A DNA stretch of 64,000 nt from Arachnopeziza araneosa (Eukaryota > Ascomycota > Leotiomycetes > Helotiales > Arachnopezizaceae). Below are positions 20,590 through 32,104 of this stretch, one piece after another. The position numbers and the translations under genes were made by a program. The notes beneath the pieces were generated by a model. That model was not told the DNA's origin. It saw nothing but the letters and a program-made list of their open reading frames with translations, and made no database searches. The stretch is from NCBI GenBank assembly GCA_003988855.1, contig QYAI01000017.1, positions 220,413-284,412 of the forward strand, given 5' to 3'. Numbering within the stretch: the stretch's first letter is position 1; each line of letters opens with the position of its first letter.

Positions 20590-22413
20590 GATGCTACTCG
20601 CTATTATTAATGAAGAAGAAATGGCTTTAAAGTATCTCTTACCTGTTGACAGATCGTCGTCTCAAACAGCTACGCTATAGAGAAATCGGCGTGACTGTAT
20701 TCGTGAAGAGTCGTGACTTGGATTCTTATTTGGAAGAGTTTCAGATTTGAAGCAGCTATTAAGGAGTGAATCCCCTTTGTGGTGCGAGCAATAAGCTCTA
20801 CTCACAAGCGAGAAATAATTTTACTGCTTTGCAAATAATAATTATGAGTAGAATGGCCGGATTAGATCACAATATTATCTCGAACTCGGGTTTATCTGTG
20901 GTCGTTTTGTTGATGTTGTTGAGCGAGGATAATATAACCGCTTATCACTGCCAAGTATAATCCAAACTTGGTAAACACTTGCTACTCTCTGATAATATGG
21001 GCTGATATGAAACTTGTTCACACTTTTCGAGTTATCTAGATACAGATATTTATATACGAAATGAGTTCGTTCATATTGCAGAAACTAGATAGATACAACG
21101 AGATGACAGGATCAGAACAAAACCTATCACCTCACAACACTCGTTAATAATACTTGAACATACATCAAGCTTATCCCGTAAACTTTATATCATCGCTGGT
21201 TATTGGCCGAACTTTCGGCGCTGCATTGGGCCCAGCTTCAGAATCGATAAGGATTTCATTTTTCCGTCGTAGAGAGAGATTTCAGAATAACATTCGGGCC
21301 CATGATGAAGCCAGAAAGAGTTAAATAGATTGGCATATGGTATTAATTTGAAGCACCAGAATGGTCAAAACCTAAGTCTTTACGAAGGGTAGATCGCCAA
21401 GAACACGAAACTGTACTTTCAAGAAGTTCTATGATTACTGCTCCTCTATACGCACTCATATTGAGACACGTAGTATGATTCGTCAGCCAATCATAGCGCC
21501 TATCTCTGAGAACTTTCACCTTGCTAGATGAAGAATTATACAGGCCAAGTATAACAAAATAATCAGCTGCTTTCAAAGCTGTTATGATTAATGGATGTAG
21601 TGAAATCACACTTGATTTAGGGCATTGGTCCAACTGTGTTGATAAACGTCGAGTAAGCTTTGTTCTTTCCGAACTATGTAACGATCTGATAACCCATTTC
21701 TTCATTTTGCTATTTGAATCGTGCTATGCCGATGGATCTAGCTTGATGTTTAGAGGACTTTGTCGGCGGGACAAATGATACTGTAATTGCGGGTGTGGCA
21801 AAGGTTTTGAAGATGTAATTGGTCATCTTGGTTTAAGGTTATCTAGTGTACGTGGTAAGGCTCGCGAGTGAGAAAAATTCCAAGGTATTACAGACGGTAG
21901 AAATCAAAAAGTGTTGCACCATGAACGAATTAGAAGTAAGAAATTAGCATGCTGTGGTATGACACTGTTCAGTGTGGACGGAAGAAGTCGGAATGCACAA
22001 CCAAAGCGGCCTCGGGCATGAATGAATGAAACTCCAAGCTCCCCGCTCTCTCTCATTCTACATTTTCAAGTTTCCAAACTACTCCTTATATCTTGAAACC
22101 TTTCAAAAACCTCGTGGTATCCTCAAAGTAACCATGGAGGGTGGAAAGCTCTTCCCCTCTCCCGTCAGCCACAGGACCCGCCTACGTGGGAAATTTGCCT
22201 CGTTTGCACTGCCACAGGTTGAATGCGCGAGTTGGGCTTTATTCTTGACCTAGAGTGGGTATAGAGGTGTATCCAGCAGTGTTCAAGATACCCTATACTG
22301 CGCAGTTCATCATCAATTCACTCAGAAGGTGAAACTACCTCTTCTTGGTAGTTCTACTTCACATCCTCTCTTTTTATCTTTTCTTCTTATCAACCTACAT
22401 TAACACAATCACC
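20590..22413. other. AT-rich intergenic region containing a PSD1 3'-end fragment
   Basis: There are no supported genes. The 21343-21705 minus-strand frame is not a gene: 21410-21525 is a diverged copy of the last codons and 3' flank of the phosphatidylserine decarboxylase gene at 58.9 kb (see findings). The last 150 bp are pyrimidine-rich leader of the CDF gene. Confidence 0.5.
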
Positions 22414-23861
22414 ATGTCAAGCACTCCAGACATTTCCCTTTCCCACACAATCACTCACCATCCGCATCCCTTCAGATTACATGACAATGGATCGGAGAGT
22501 CCAAGGAGGACTCACACACCTATTCAATCAAGCCTTCCGCTTCAATCGAACCTTTCGCCCAAGCCTGCCGCGACAACAGCTTTCGAGGCAGCACCACCCC
22601 GAACGGAAGACCAAGATCCCATCTCGCGCCACGTAACGCACGTAACCAGCGACCTCGAAGATCAAAAACCTCCCAAATATACCCGCGAGAATGATCCTTA
22701 CCAGCTATTTTCGGCGTACAAGGACAAGACCGCGCTTGATGCTATTGCGGCAAATTCATCTAGAAAGAGAGACGGCTGCGGCCCTATCAAATTTAACAAG
22801 GATGCATACAAGGCCAGAAAAGTACAAAAGTTCTACGAGGAGCAAAATGAAAAGATCGATCGCATGTTGAAGCCGGTCCAGGCCCATCGCGACGACGCGA
22901 AGCAGGAAGCTGGTGAAGACCATCTCAAGTTCCAAATTGCCGTGTATGGATCGTTCGCTGCGAATTTGGTACGTTCTGCATTGTGGAAGGTTTAAAACGA
23001 AACTGATATATCAAGGCGCTTGCCGGGCTTCAAATTTATGGCGCTGCGTCTTCCGTATCTCTCTCCCTATTTACAACCATGGCAGATGCTGTTTTTGATC
23101 CTTTGTCGAACATTACATTGATCGTTACCAATCGAGCTGTAAAGCGCGTCGATCCTAGCCGATTTCCATCCGGCAAGGCTAGATTGGAGACCGTCGGAAA
23201 CATTGCCTTCTGTTTTATCATGACGGCTGTTTCGTTCATCCTCATTGCTTTCTCGATCAGGGAATTGGTGTCGACCCCGGAGAAGGAGACAAATTCCTTC
23301 CATCTCCCTTCCGTCATCGCAGTCGCCACTGCTTTCATGACTAAGTTCTTCTTGTTCCTCTACTGCTGGGCTCTGAAAGACAAGTATTCGCAAATCAATA
23401 TCCTGTGGCAAGATCACCGAAACGACCTCATAATCAATGGCTTTGGTATCTTGACCTCAGTCGGTGGCTCCAAGCTAAAATGGTGGATCGATCCTATGGG
23501 TGCTATTATCCTTTCCGTTCTGATTTCATGTATCTGGCAACACACAGCATTCAGCGAATTCATGCTCCTAGTCGGTGTTACTGCTTCGGTCGAGGTCCAA
23601 CAGCTTATCACCTATATCTGTCTCACACATTCGCCTGAGATAGAGGGGATTGACACTGTGCGTGTCTACCACTCGGGTCCTCGCCTCATTGCTGAAGTTG
23701 ACGTGGTCATGAACGCCGCCTCTTCATTGAAGGATACTCATGATGTGGCCGAAGAACTGCAAGTCAAGTTGGAGAGTTTGCCCGATATCGAAAGAGCTTA
23801 CGTTCATGTCGATTATGAGACTACACATAAGCCAGAGCATGCTTATAAGAAGGATATCTAG
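22414..23861 (+). CDS. cation diffusion facilitator, Mn-type
   Basis: Membrane transporter of the CDF family (PF01545), exporting or sequestering divalent metal, probably Mn2+. Exons are 22414-22968 and 23016-23861 (intron GTACGT...TCAAG), 466 aa. The first 170 residues are a soluble, polar cytosolic N-terminus. Transmembrane helices then follow. Helix 2 carries the metal site as DxxxD (ADAVFDPLSN) and helix 5 reads WWIDPMGAIILSV, both the pattern of Mn-CDFs rather than the HxxxD of Zn-CDFs. The C-terminal domain (VRVYHSGPRLIAEVDVVM ... DIERAYVHVDYE) is the ferredoxin-like cytosolic domain. The ATG at 22414 has context CACCATG; the frame is open upstream without another ATG. Confidence 0.92.
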
Positions 23862-24228
23862 GTTACTTTTTCTCCTTTGTATTCTCCATGACTCAAGAAC
23901 AGCAAATCGAAATGAAATGAAATGTATTTTACACAGTGGTGCGGGGTCGGAGGATTTTATTTGCTGTAACAAAAGAGACGGTTGTATTGCTTCGCATGGA
24001 TATCGAAAAGGTACAATGCTCCACAGTTTTGATTTGGCTCGTTCTGCTGCACATTTTATGAATCCCCTTTAGCTCTTACATCCAAAACATAAATTACGGG
24101 TATCATTGCAATCTGAAATCAACTACCTAAACATTTTATCATTATAATAACCCTTCTTCGCCACTCATTTCACAAACGCCAATCCTTAGAGGAACAAAAT
24201 GCCGAACCTCGAACCCCTTCACACGAAA
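23862..24228. other. intergenic region between convergent genes
   Basis: 3' flanks of the CDF gene and of the hypothetical gene. No feature seen. Confidence 0.5.
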
Positions 24229-24880
24229 TTAGTGCGACTCGTAACTTGGCAACGCATGCTCTGTCCCCTCCGTCACATTAGCAGTTGGCTCTCCTCTCTT
24301 ACTGGGCAACAACTTCTTCTTCATCTCCACCGCCTGCACCGCAAGTTCCAAATCCTGATTTCCAGGATTGTGCTCTAACGCCCTCTTTATCTCCGCCTCT
24401 TCATCATCAAGCAGCTTCCAGCGTGTACACTCCTCTTCCCAGAAGAATAACATCCCGATTAGCTTGCGCTGGGCGTGCACGCTGATATGTGCTTGTTGGC
24501 TAGCGAAGGACTTGGTTACTCCCGCTGTGTTGACGGTCATGGTCTCCACACTTGCAGCATCGGCGGCTGGGATGGGGAGAAGGATTCCGGCTTTCACTAG
24601 GGCTTTGTGGGTCTTCTTGGAGAACGATTGAGAGGTTACAATCCCGGCGTGTAGGAAGGAGATCTCGCCTAGATAGCGCGGTTGTGGGAGGGAGAGCTGA
24701 TAGATAAGGAGGAGGTCGGCTTGTGCCTGTGATAGAGTTTAGTGTTGGATTGAGGGAAAGGTATAGGAAGAGAGGACGTACAGGCTTTAGATCTACATCG
24801 CTGGGATCGTCGCGTGCAAAATTAGGGAAAGTATTGGTGATCAGTCGGTTCCAGGAGAACTTTCGGCCTGGAGCTGCCAT
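24229..24880 (-). CDS. conserved-looking hypothetical protein, two exons
   Basis: Exon 1 is 24782-24880 (ATG 24880), the intron is 24727-24781 (GTACGT...CACAG) and exon 2 is 24229-24726; phases match and give 198 aa. It starts MAAPGRKFSWNRLITNTFP. The middle contains YLGEISFLHAGIVTSQSFSKK. The C-terminal third is a charged, probably helical segment (LLDDEEAEIKRALEHNPGNQ). There is no signal peptide and no membrane helix. I do not recognise a domain. The clean intron and amphipathic helices make it a real gene. Confidence 0.7.
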
Positions 24881-26653
24881 TTTATTGTTGTTGATGGTCG
24901 AGTGTGACTTTGAATGGTGTGAGAGATGAAAGTGCGGGGTAAGGCTGATTAGCTTAAGCTGCTGCAGACAGGGCTGAAGCTTCTAAGAACTGACTTTGAT
25001 GTGGTGCTCTGGATGAGAGTCTTGAAAGCCCGAAAATTATTTGAGCCTTTATAATACGAGGAATTCTCCATTCATACTCGGTATTGATCTCTATGATAAC
25101 AAAATATGAGCACTTTCTCGTGCGTAGGTGCCGGCATTTGCTCAGCCTCCACAGCACGCGAAGCCTCGTCCCATCCTGATCGTTTGACTCGCTTAGGAGC
25201 TGGTCACTATCTCGGCGAATCCTTCTTTTGGAGCTGTCTCTTACAGGGCACATGGGCTAGCGAGTGGATAGGAGATGGTAAGAAAACAATCAAGAGAGAA
25301 GGCTGCCGATTTTGGGAAAGATCCTCAAAAACGGTAGCCTAGGCTCAGACAAATTACACCCCACCATCACATTTGCCTCCATCAGTACATCTACGTCAGC
25401 ACTTCTTGGCAAAGCAAACGCAGTAAACAACTCCAAAGACACTACCACTTATTTTGCGCTTGGAGTACAGATCAGTCAACGTATAGAACAATATGAACTA
25501 TACTAGCACGATTATGATCGCATTCTTGACCAGGAGTCTTTTGAGCAGCCAGAAAGAATAAAGAGCGGGGTGTAAGAAATGCAGAGTGATCGAATTCCAA
25601 GAAACCTCTATTGTTAGTTGAGCAGCGCGGTCAACTGCAGCATGTGGGGTGGTACATGGTGGTACAGACAGCAATAGACTCCCCAAATTTATCTCAAGTG
25701 ACCATCAAACACCAACCATGTTCAAATAGTAACACAATGCCATTATCCAACCACGGCTTTGCCAGGTCATGCGCTTACCGGCTAATACACAGATGCAAGC
25801 TCGTCTCGTTGCAGCCATGCACAAACAGTGAAGCAAACTTTTGAAAGAGCAAGTAGGAATGAGAGATTCGATTTTGTTGCAACTCGCACTTCCGAGACAT
25901 TTCTTTAGTGAAAGAAATCTCGGGAACAACAAGTTTTAGTCAAACAGCGGGTTCGCTTTTCGGCAGCGGAGAAGAAGGAACTTCTAATTATCGCATGTTA
26001 AGTTTGACATTTAAATACCCCTTCCAATTGAAACTTGAAGACTAACGACATGCGAAATAGAACCTTGCAGCTGCGGGCGAGAGAGTGTCCCTTAGCAGAA
26101 GACCAAAGTTGGAAGTAATCGTAAATAACTGCATACATATACTGCCCGAGACGGTTCTCTGAATGAAACACTCGTCGGCGATGCGTCACCATAGATGTCA
26201 ACACTCCCACGCCAACGTTCCCTTGAAAACACAAGTTGACACTATAAATATTACGAAGTACTCACATAGTGAAGGACTGGGTTCGAAAGGTTTACATATC
26301 AAATCTAAAATTCTTTCAAATTGCCCTACCTTCATAATTTCACTCTAGGGGGTGCTCACCGTCGACAGTATAAGCTTCTTTTCTTTTCCGTATTTCTAAA
26401 TGCTGAAGTATGGATATCAGTAAAGAAGTGTAGTGGAAAAATTAGATGAGGTTTAGTCTGAATGTAGAAGAATGGAGGGCTTGAGACCTCTTGGAGCAGA
26501 AAGGGCAGGTTCTTGAGCTTGTTTACTTTCGCGACTTCCTTCTCTCAGACTCGATTTTCCTTTTCTGTTCGGTTCCGGCTAGCTACTCCATACCAACCAA
26601 CCAACCAACCATTTCTTCTCCAACCAAGGTATTCTTGAATCCACTCTTCAAGA
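24881..26653. other. 1.8-kb intergenic region
   Basis: Between the hypothetical gene (minus) and the LOV gene (plus). Short frames such as 25106-25342 and 25998-26234 are not supported. A CCAACCAACCAACCA run occurs just upstream of the LOV start. Promoters of both neighbours are expected here. Confidence 0.4.
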
Positions 26654-29632
26654 ATGCCGGTTCCCCAAAATTGGTCTCTGGTGAGTACCATCATCTTCCG
26701 AACCCATTCGATAAACTTCGTGTTCACCATTCTAGTTTCCTCCAGCGACTCCCATTAACGAAAACTTCACTGGTTTATTTCAAACCCCGACGAAGCTCTC
26801 ACCTGTCCCACAAAGCGAAGATCACAATTCTGACTATGGAGGAGGGGAAGTCAACGATACGTCCGTTTCCAGTTCGGCTGTTTCCAATTCATGGATAGAA
26901 AAATATCCTAGATCTTCATCCCAGAACTTTCGTAGAATTCGCGACCTTGGACTTACTGCAGAAGGCGCTCTTCCGGAACCCTTACGATTGCCTCAGAGCC
27001 CATCGTCGGTATGCCTTTCGTTTTGGTCTACCGTATAATAACCCATTTTCTAGCAGCCGAGATTTGAAAGACGCTCCCGAAAGACCTCTAAGCAGAAGAG
27101 AAAACCAGCCAGAGTGCACAAGTCATCCTCCTCCTCTAGATTTTAGGAAAATACATCACGCTATTTCTCCTTCGCTCGCCACTACCTCGACGGTTGATAC
27201 CAGATCAGTCTCTGGAGATTCATTACAAACTAGTGCCACGTCCCTTCCGCCACTCCAGCATAAAAGTGTTGAAAATCAAGATCAATTCGAACCTCTCAAT
27301 CAGGAAGATATAGATCCAGGTGAGTTGCCTCGGGAAGTAAAAGCACCCCTTAACTACTTCGAATCTTGCAATTCAAGCACGAACGCCCCAGAGCTCCTAT
27401 AGCATCCAGACTTGATGAATTTGTCATAAATTTTCGAGTATTCCGCCTCGAGATTTTATGAATGATTTACTGATTCTAAAATCTTGAGAGTAGGTTGTTT
27501 CGACTTGTTAACACCACCAGAAGAAGTTTCACACCAATATTCTTTAGAGAAAAGATCAGAGTTACTCTTCTCAAGCGAACATCTTCAAATTATTTTCAAT
27601 AACCCGGAATTTCTGTTGAAATTTACCGCATTCCTAGGTTCCCATAGGACATCATCTATTCCCATTCTTGACTACTACCTAAGTTCTATTAAAGCCTTGA
27701 AGGCTATTGAATATGCTAATTCGACTACCGACGCGTTAAATCCCATACCCGGGCTTGACTTCACATCTCGTGCCACCAACAAGACTTTGAACGCAGATGT
27801 AGAGGCAAAATCTCAACAAGCTTTCGATGTCATGGTCAGAGAAGACCTACCTGCTTATATTACCCATACATATATTCAGGTACTGAATCATCAGTGGCTA
27901 AGATAAATCATTACATTAATCAACTATTAGACTGTGAGCTTGTCCATTCAAAAAAGGATAACTGGAACTCTGCCATCTTATTTACGGGAGGCGTCAGAAG
28001 GCCTCGCAGAGGTGTTCTGCCTAACAGATCCATCAAGGCCAGATAATCCCATCGTATTTGCATCGCAAGGTACGGTGTATCATATATCCTCGTCGTATGC
28101 AAATGCTAACAATTACCTAGGTACGAAGAATAATTTTACCCAGCCAAATACGAACGCTAACAGCCACTTAGAGTTTCATAGAACAACACAGTATGGTAAG
28201 TTTATTTCATAGGAGTTTGTTGTCATATTCTATGAGAATCTTGGAACTAGGAGCTGCCTTGGGGGTGCTGCTGTCTATTCTTGACAACTTTTGTTAGAAA
28301 CTTGACTCTACAACTCCGTCTAGAATATTAGCGAGATCACATAGTAATCCGCTGTGCAGGAATGTCTTACGTTCTTGGTAGAAACTGCAGATTTTTGCAA
28401 GGACCAATGACAAGCCCTTTCAGCGTTCGACGAATTCGAGATAAGATTGAGGCTGGTGTGGAACACTGTGAAGTATTCCTAAACTAGTGACCATCACTTC
28501 CCTCGCTTTTCGTTTATCGCTAATATTCCAATCAGTCGACGAGATGGATCTCCATTTATGAATCTTCTAATGTGTGCTCCATTACGCGACAGTCGAGGTA
28601 TTATCAGATATTTCATTGGAGCTCAAGTCGATGTTTCTGGCCTCGTTAAAGAGTGTTCTGATCTAGAATCACTTAAAGATTTGGCGGCCAAGAAGAGACT
28701 TGACACCAACACACAAGTTTTAGAGCCTAAAGAGGAAGAAAGCTTTCCTATAACAATGGTATTTCGAGAACTCAGCGAGATGTTCAACGCCCATGAAATA
28801 GAGACTGTCCGCAAGTGGGGAGGACGGATGCACAAAGAAGTTCAAGAGGGAAATGCAGAATCTAACATGGGAAACTGGCCGAAGTCTCGGGTTCTGATCA
28901 CTCCGAGCAGCCCAGATGGCTGTAAAGAATCAGGAAAACCGGGGTGTTCTATTTCAGGAAGACTCAGTGGTGTGTATGAGCACTATCTCTTGGTTAGACC
29001 ACATCCAAGTTTGAGAATCCTCTTTGCTTCGCCGACTCTGCGAGTCCCTGGGATACTTCAAAGTCCGTTCATGGACAAAATAGGCGGTTCAAACCGAGTT
29101 AGAGAAGAATTGACGCAGGCACTTGCCGATGGTCGTGGTGTTACCGCGAAAGTTAGGTATGTCTCGCATATCTTCCAGCATGCATGGGAGATCTCTTCTC
29201 TTGGAACGTCCAGGCCTTCCTAAATACCCCATCACCGCAAACATCCAATCCTGCCCCCAAAATTGTATAGCTGAAGAATACTGACTCCCAAATTTTGGGA
29301 TTAGATGGCTCTCATCCAAGAATGACACTGAAGGCCGAAGTCGTTGGATTCACGCCACGCCTCTATTCGGCAGTAACGGCGCTATTGGTGTCTGGATGAT
29401 AGTAGTCGTAGATGATGACACAGCTGCTTCCAAGAAGTTCAAGATGGCTCCTCCTATTGATCCAAGGCCCGGGCGAGCAGTACCAATTTCTCATAAAGAT
29501 GTCTCTGGTTTGAGAAATTCTACACTGAGACATGGCGAAAATGATGGAGACGCAAGTATCGGACGAGTAAGTTTATATAGCCAGAACGACAGTGGACGGA
29601 GCGCGAGCCCATTCAGCCTGAGAATTGAATAA
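26654..29632 (+). CDS. LOV-domain blue-light photoreceptor protein
   Basis: Flavin-binding LOV photosensor. The canonical photo-adduct motif GRNCRFLQ is at about 28376-28400, flanked by LTDPSRPDNPIVFAS and FLNYRRDGSPFMNLLMCAPL, ending VRYF/IGAQVDVSGLV-type sequence. Upstream is a helical region (SELLFSSEHLQIIFNNPEFL) resembling the N-terminal RGS-like part of fungal LOV proteins. A C-terminal WIHATPLFGSNGAIGVWMIV segment looks like a second PAS fold. In-phase exons: 26654-26680, 26736-27008, 27109-27319, 27494-27879, 27931-28069, 28172-28195, 28360-28486, 28536-29156, 29305-29632 (711 aa). The acceptor at 27108 is the least certain; 27053 and 27056 give an early stop. Beyond 29632 a protein-like frame (GSARLQSWKLKGRSLVAAS) continues to 29789 and may be a last exon I could not join. 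It may be an orthologue of the Botrytis LOV proteins. Confidence 0.85.
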
Positions 29633-29885
29633 TATCTAGTTTCTAAAAATTCATGACAGAGGTTCTGCTCGCTTGCAATCCTGGAAGCTCAAAGGTCGTT
29701 CCCTGGTTGCTGCAAGTCTGGGCGTTCGTGGCTATCAACACTTCACTACATCCTGGAGTAAAGAGATAGTAGTAGGTCGGCTACCTTGACCACTATTATT
29801 TGTACAAATGAGCTAGAGCCATTAGAGCAATAGGTACTCCATAAAACACACATACACTTCAACCCCTTCTATCAAAAAATAAACC

Positions 29886-31857
29886 TCAACACGTAATATT
29901 CATTTCGTAGCACTTGACAAGATGGGCTCCTTTCTCAATGTTAGTTTCTGTTCTTGGGCACTTTATATAAATACCCACAACAGTAGTAACAGCATTTCCC
30001 GGCAGTTCAATCATGTCCTCAAAGTTCCCGGGCATCTGTGCAAAATTGAACAACCCATCCACCATCACGTCCTGATACTTGACAGCCGCATGTGGCGTCA
30101 GTACCGGATCGTATAGATTAGTAGGAAACTTCTGACCGACCTGGCCTTCTATGATAGACTCCTCAAACTCATGCGCGAAGATACTAGTAGCTTTATCAGG
30201 AGCGTTTGTAATCTGCGGTTTAACCGAGATGCTGATGCGGATTGGAGTGAAAATGAGATTGTAGTCGCCATGAAGAGGTTGATTATCAGTCGGATCTTCA
30301 GAATAGGAGAATGGCTGAGGATTAACTTTTTCCTGGATATCGAAAGGAAGTTGAGAGACGAAGTTGTCCTCAAGTAGCGATGCAATCTCATAGACTCCGT
30401 CTTGACTTAGATCGCCGGACTCCTGTGTGACTCTAGACGACTGGAGTGGCGAGTCTGATGGTGAAGCTTGGAAATTTCCTGAAAATTCTTTGGACGCTGT
30501 AACAAGAGAGGAATCTGATCTTGTATCGTCATGGCGATGCCCGAGCAAAAAGGTGCAAACACGATGATCTTGAAGTTTCTCAGGGATCTCAACCTCTTCA
30601 CTCTTCCTATACAATCCTAACTTTTCTCCCATCGGAATTGTTACGCTACTAAGCTGAGAGCCGAACGTCCTATCAAAATGTTTCACAAAGGATGGTGAAG
30701 ATAAACTTGATAATTGTGGTCTATCTAGTGATCGAAGGCTGATAACATCGGGATTTGAGAGGCTGTTATTGGTGCGATCTTCTCGATCAAGCAAAGGGCG
30801 TAATGTTGTAGAGTGATACTGACTTTGGAAACTGTCTGCTTTCAGGAGGTTTCTGATTTCGTCTGGCATTTTTCCAGATCCAGATGAATAGTTATCTTCA
30901 TATTTCTTATGCTGATCCAAGAATTCCCCATTTTCATGCTGATTTAGAATGGGACGAAGTCGCTCGAGCAAAAAGACGAAAGTAAACTCGCTTGGTATAC
31001 CGCCCTCCTGCTGGGTGTTCTCCTCCAAAGACCACACAAGCATGGTATCTCCTTTTCGAATTGGAGACGCCTTAGTGATTGGAGCACAGCGTGTAGAACC
31101 TTGCCTGCAAACCAAAACCAGTAGTCAGGAATTAGTCTATAGATCAATACTTAGCACTAACATCTTCATAAATGATCCAACTACAGCATCTTTCTGGAAA
31201 CCCATACTTGGCTTAACACTGGCATCAACAAGACCGTTTGTAACACCAAGTGAAGCACCCAGCTATACTAGCAGTCAGTAAATTCTCTAGACAGTTTCAT
31301 GTACGCTTACCTGAAAATTCCATTTAAGATTCGCAGAGCTAATTCTTCCATAAGCAACATGAGGAGCATACTTCAGAAATCGAAGCGGCTCTCCATGGTG
31401 ATCTGTAGCTTTGATAGTAATCGCCGCAGATTTGAATCGGTGGCGATCGGAGTTGCAAGGATGGAAGACAAATGTAATTGCAATGAATGTAACATGAAGT
31501 GTGTCTTCTTTATGAATGTTGTGGTCTGTAAAGACGCCGTTCTGGAGGCGCTGTAGACTTGAACCCCGGCAAAGTCAGCATTTCCATTTTACGAGATGAA
31601 TAGGAGTCCAAAGATTAAATGTTGCTAAATGTGCTTGACTTGAGAGTACATCACTTGAGATACTCTGTCTCAGAAGCAAAAACAGCAAAGGAATGGCAAT
31701 GCCTGGTGAGCCCTCACTGTGCTGAGACGAATGTGTCGCCGTAGAAGTCTCGCTCATAGAGAAGATGCTGGTTGACTTGAAGGCGGTGATCAGGGCCGTT
31801 CTGATTACTATGAAGCTTGGCCCCTGTGCTGAGGATTGTGACCGGAGTGGCTGCCAT
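29886..31857 (-). CDS. conserved fungal protein of unknown function, four exons
   Basis: Exons are 31718-31857 (ATG 31857), 31311-31557, 31162-31262 and 29886-31104; phases give 568 aa. The N-terminal 200 residues look like a compact beta-rich domain: ILSTGAKLHSNQNGPDHRLQ, LLYERDFYGDTF, HVTFIAITFVFHP, KYAPHVAYGRISSANLKWNF, then MVWSLEEN-like and GIPSEFTFVFLLERL. This order is familiar from hypothetical proteins across ascomycetes, but I know no function. The remaining 350 residues are polar and mostly disordered, with a short hydrophobic patch near the C-terminus. Introns are 160, 48 and 57 nt. The first intron resembles that of the unrelated gene at 5436-6107. It converges on the LOV gene. 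Confidence 0.82.
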
Positions 31858-32104
31858 TCTGACTTGGTTGGTATAAGCCCAAGTATCCTTCTCCTCAACA
31901 AATTTTCAAAGAGGGTCAGAACCAGGAACAATCAGCCTGGGAGGAAAGAGCAGAGGAGAAGATGCTAGTGACGTAAGCGTTAGTAGAAGAAATTCCTAGC
32001 TAGGCTTAACATAAGCAATTGATAAATTTAATATTGAATTCAATAAGGGTTCAATATTGGTATCACAGTCTATTTACTTGTTATATAATACAATTTTCGC
32101 ATGC

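Noticed and set aside
21343..21705. 120-codon minus-strand open frame as a gene
   Set aside because: Its centre is a decayed copy of the PSD1 3' end and flank, not a coding unit of its own.
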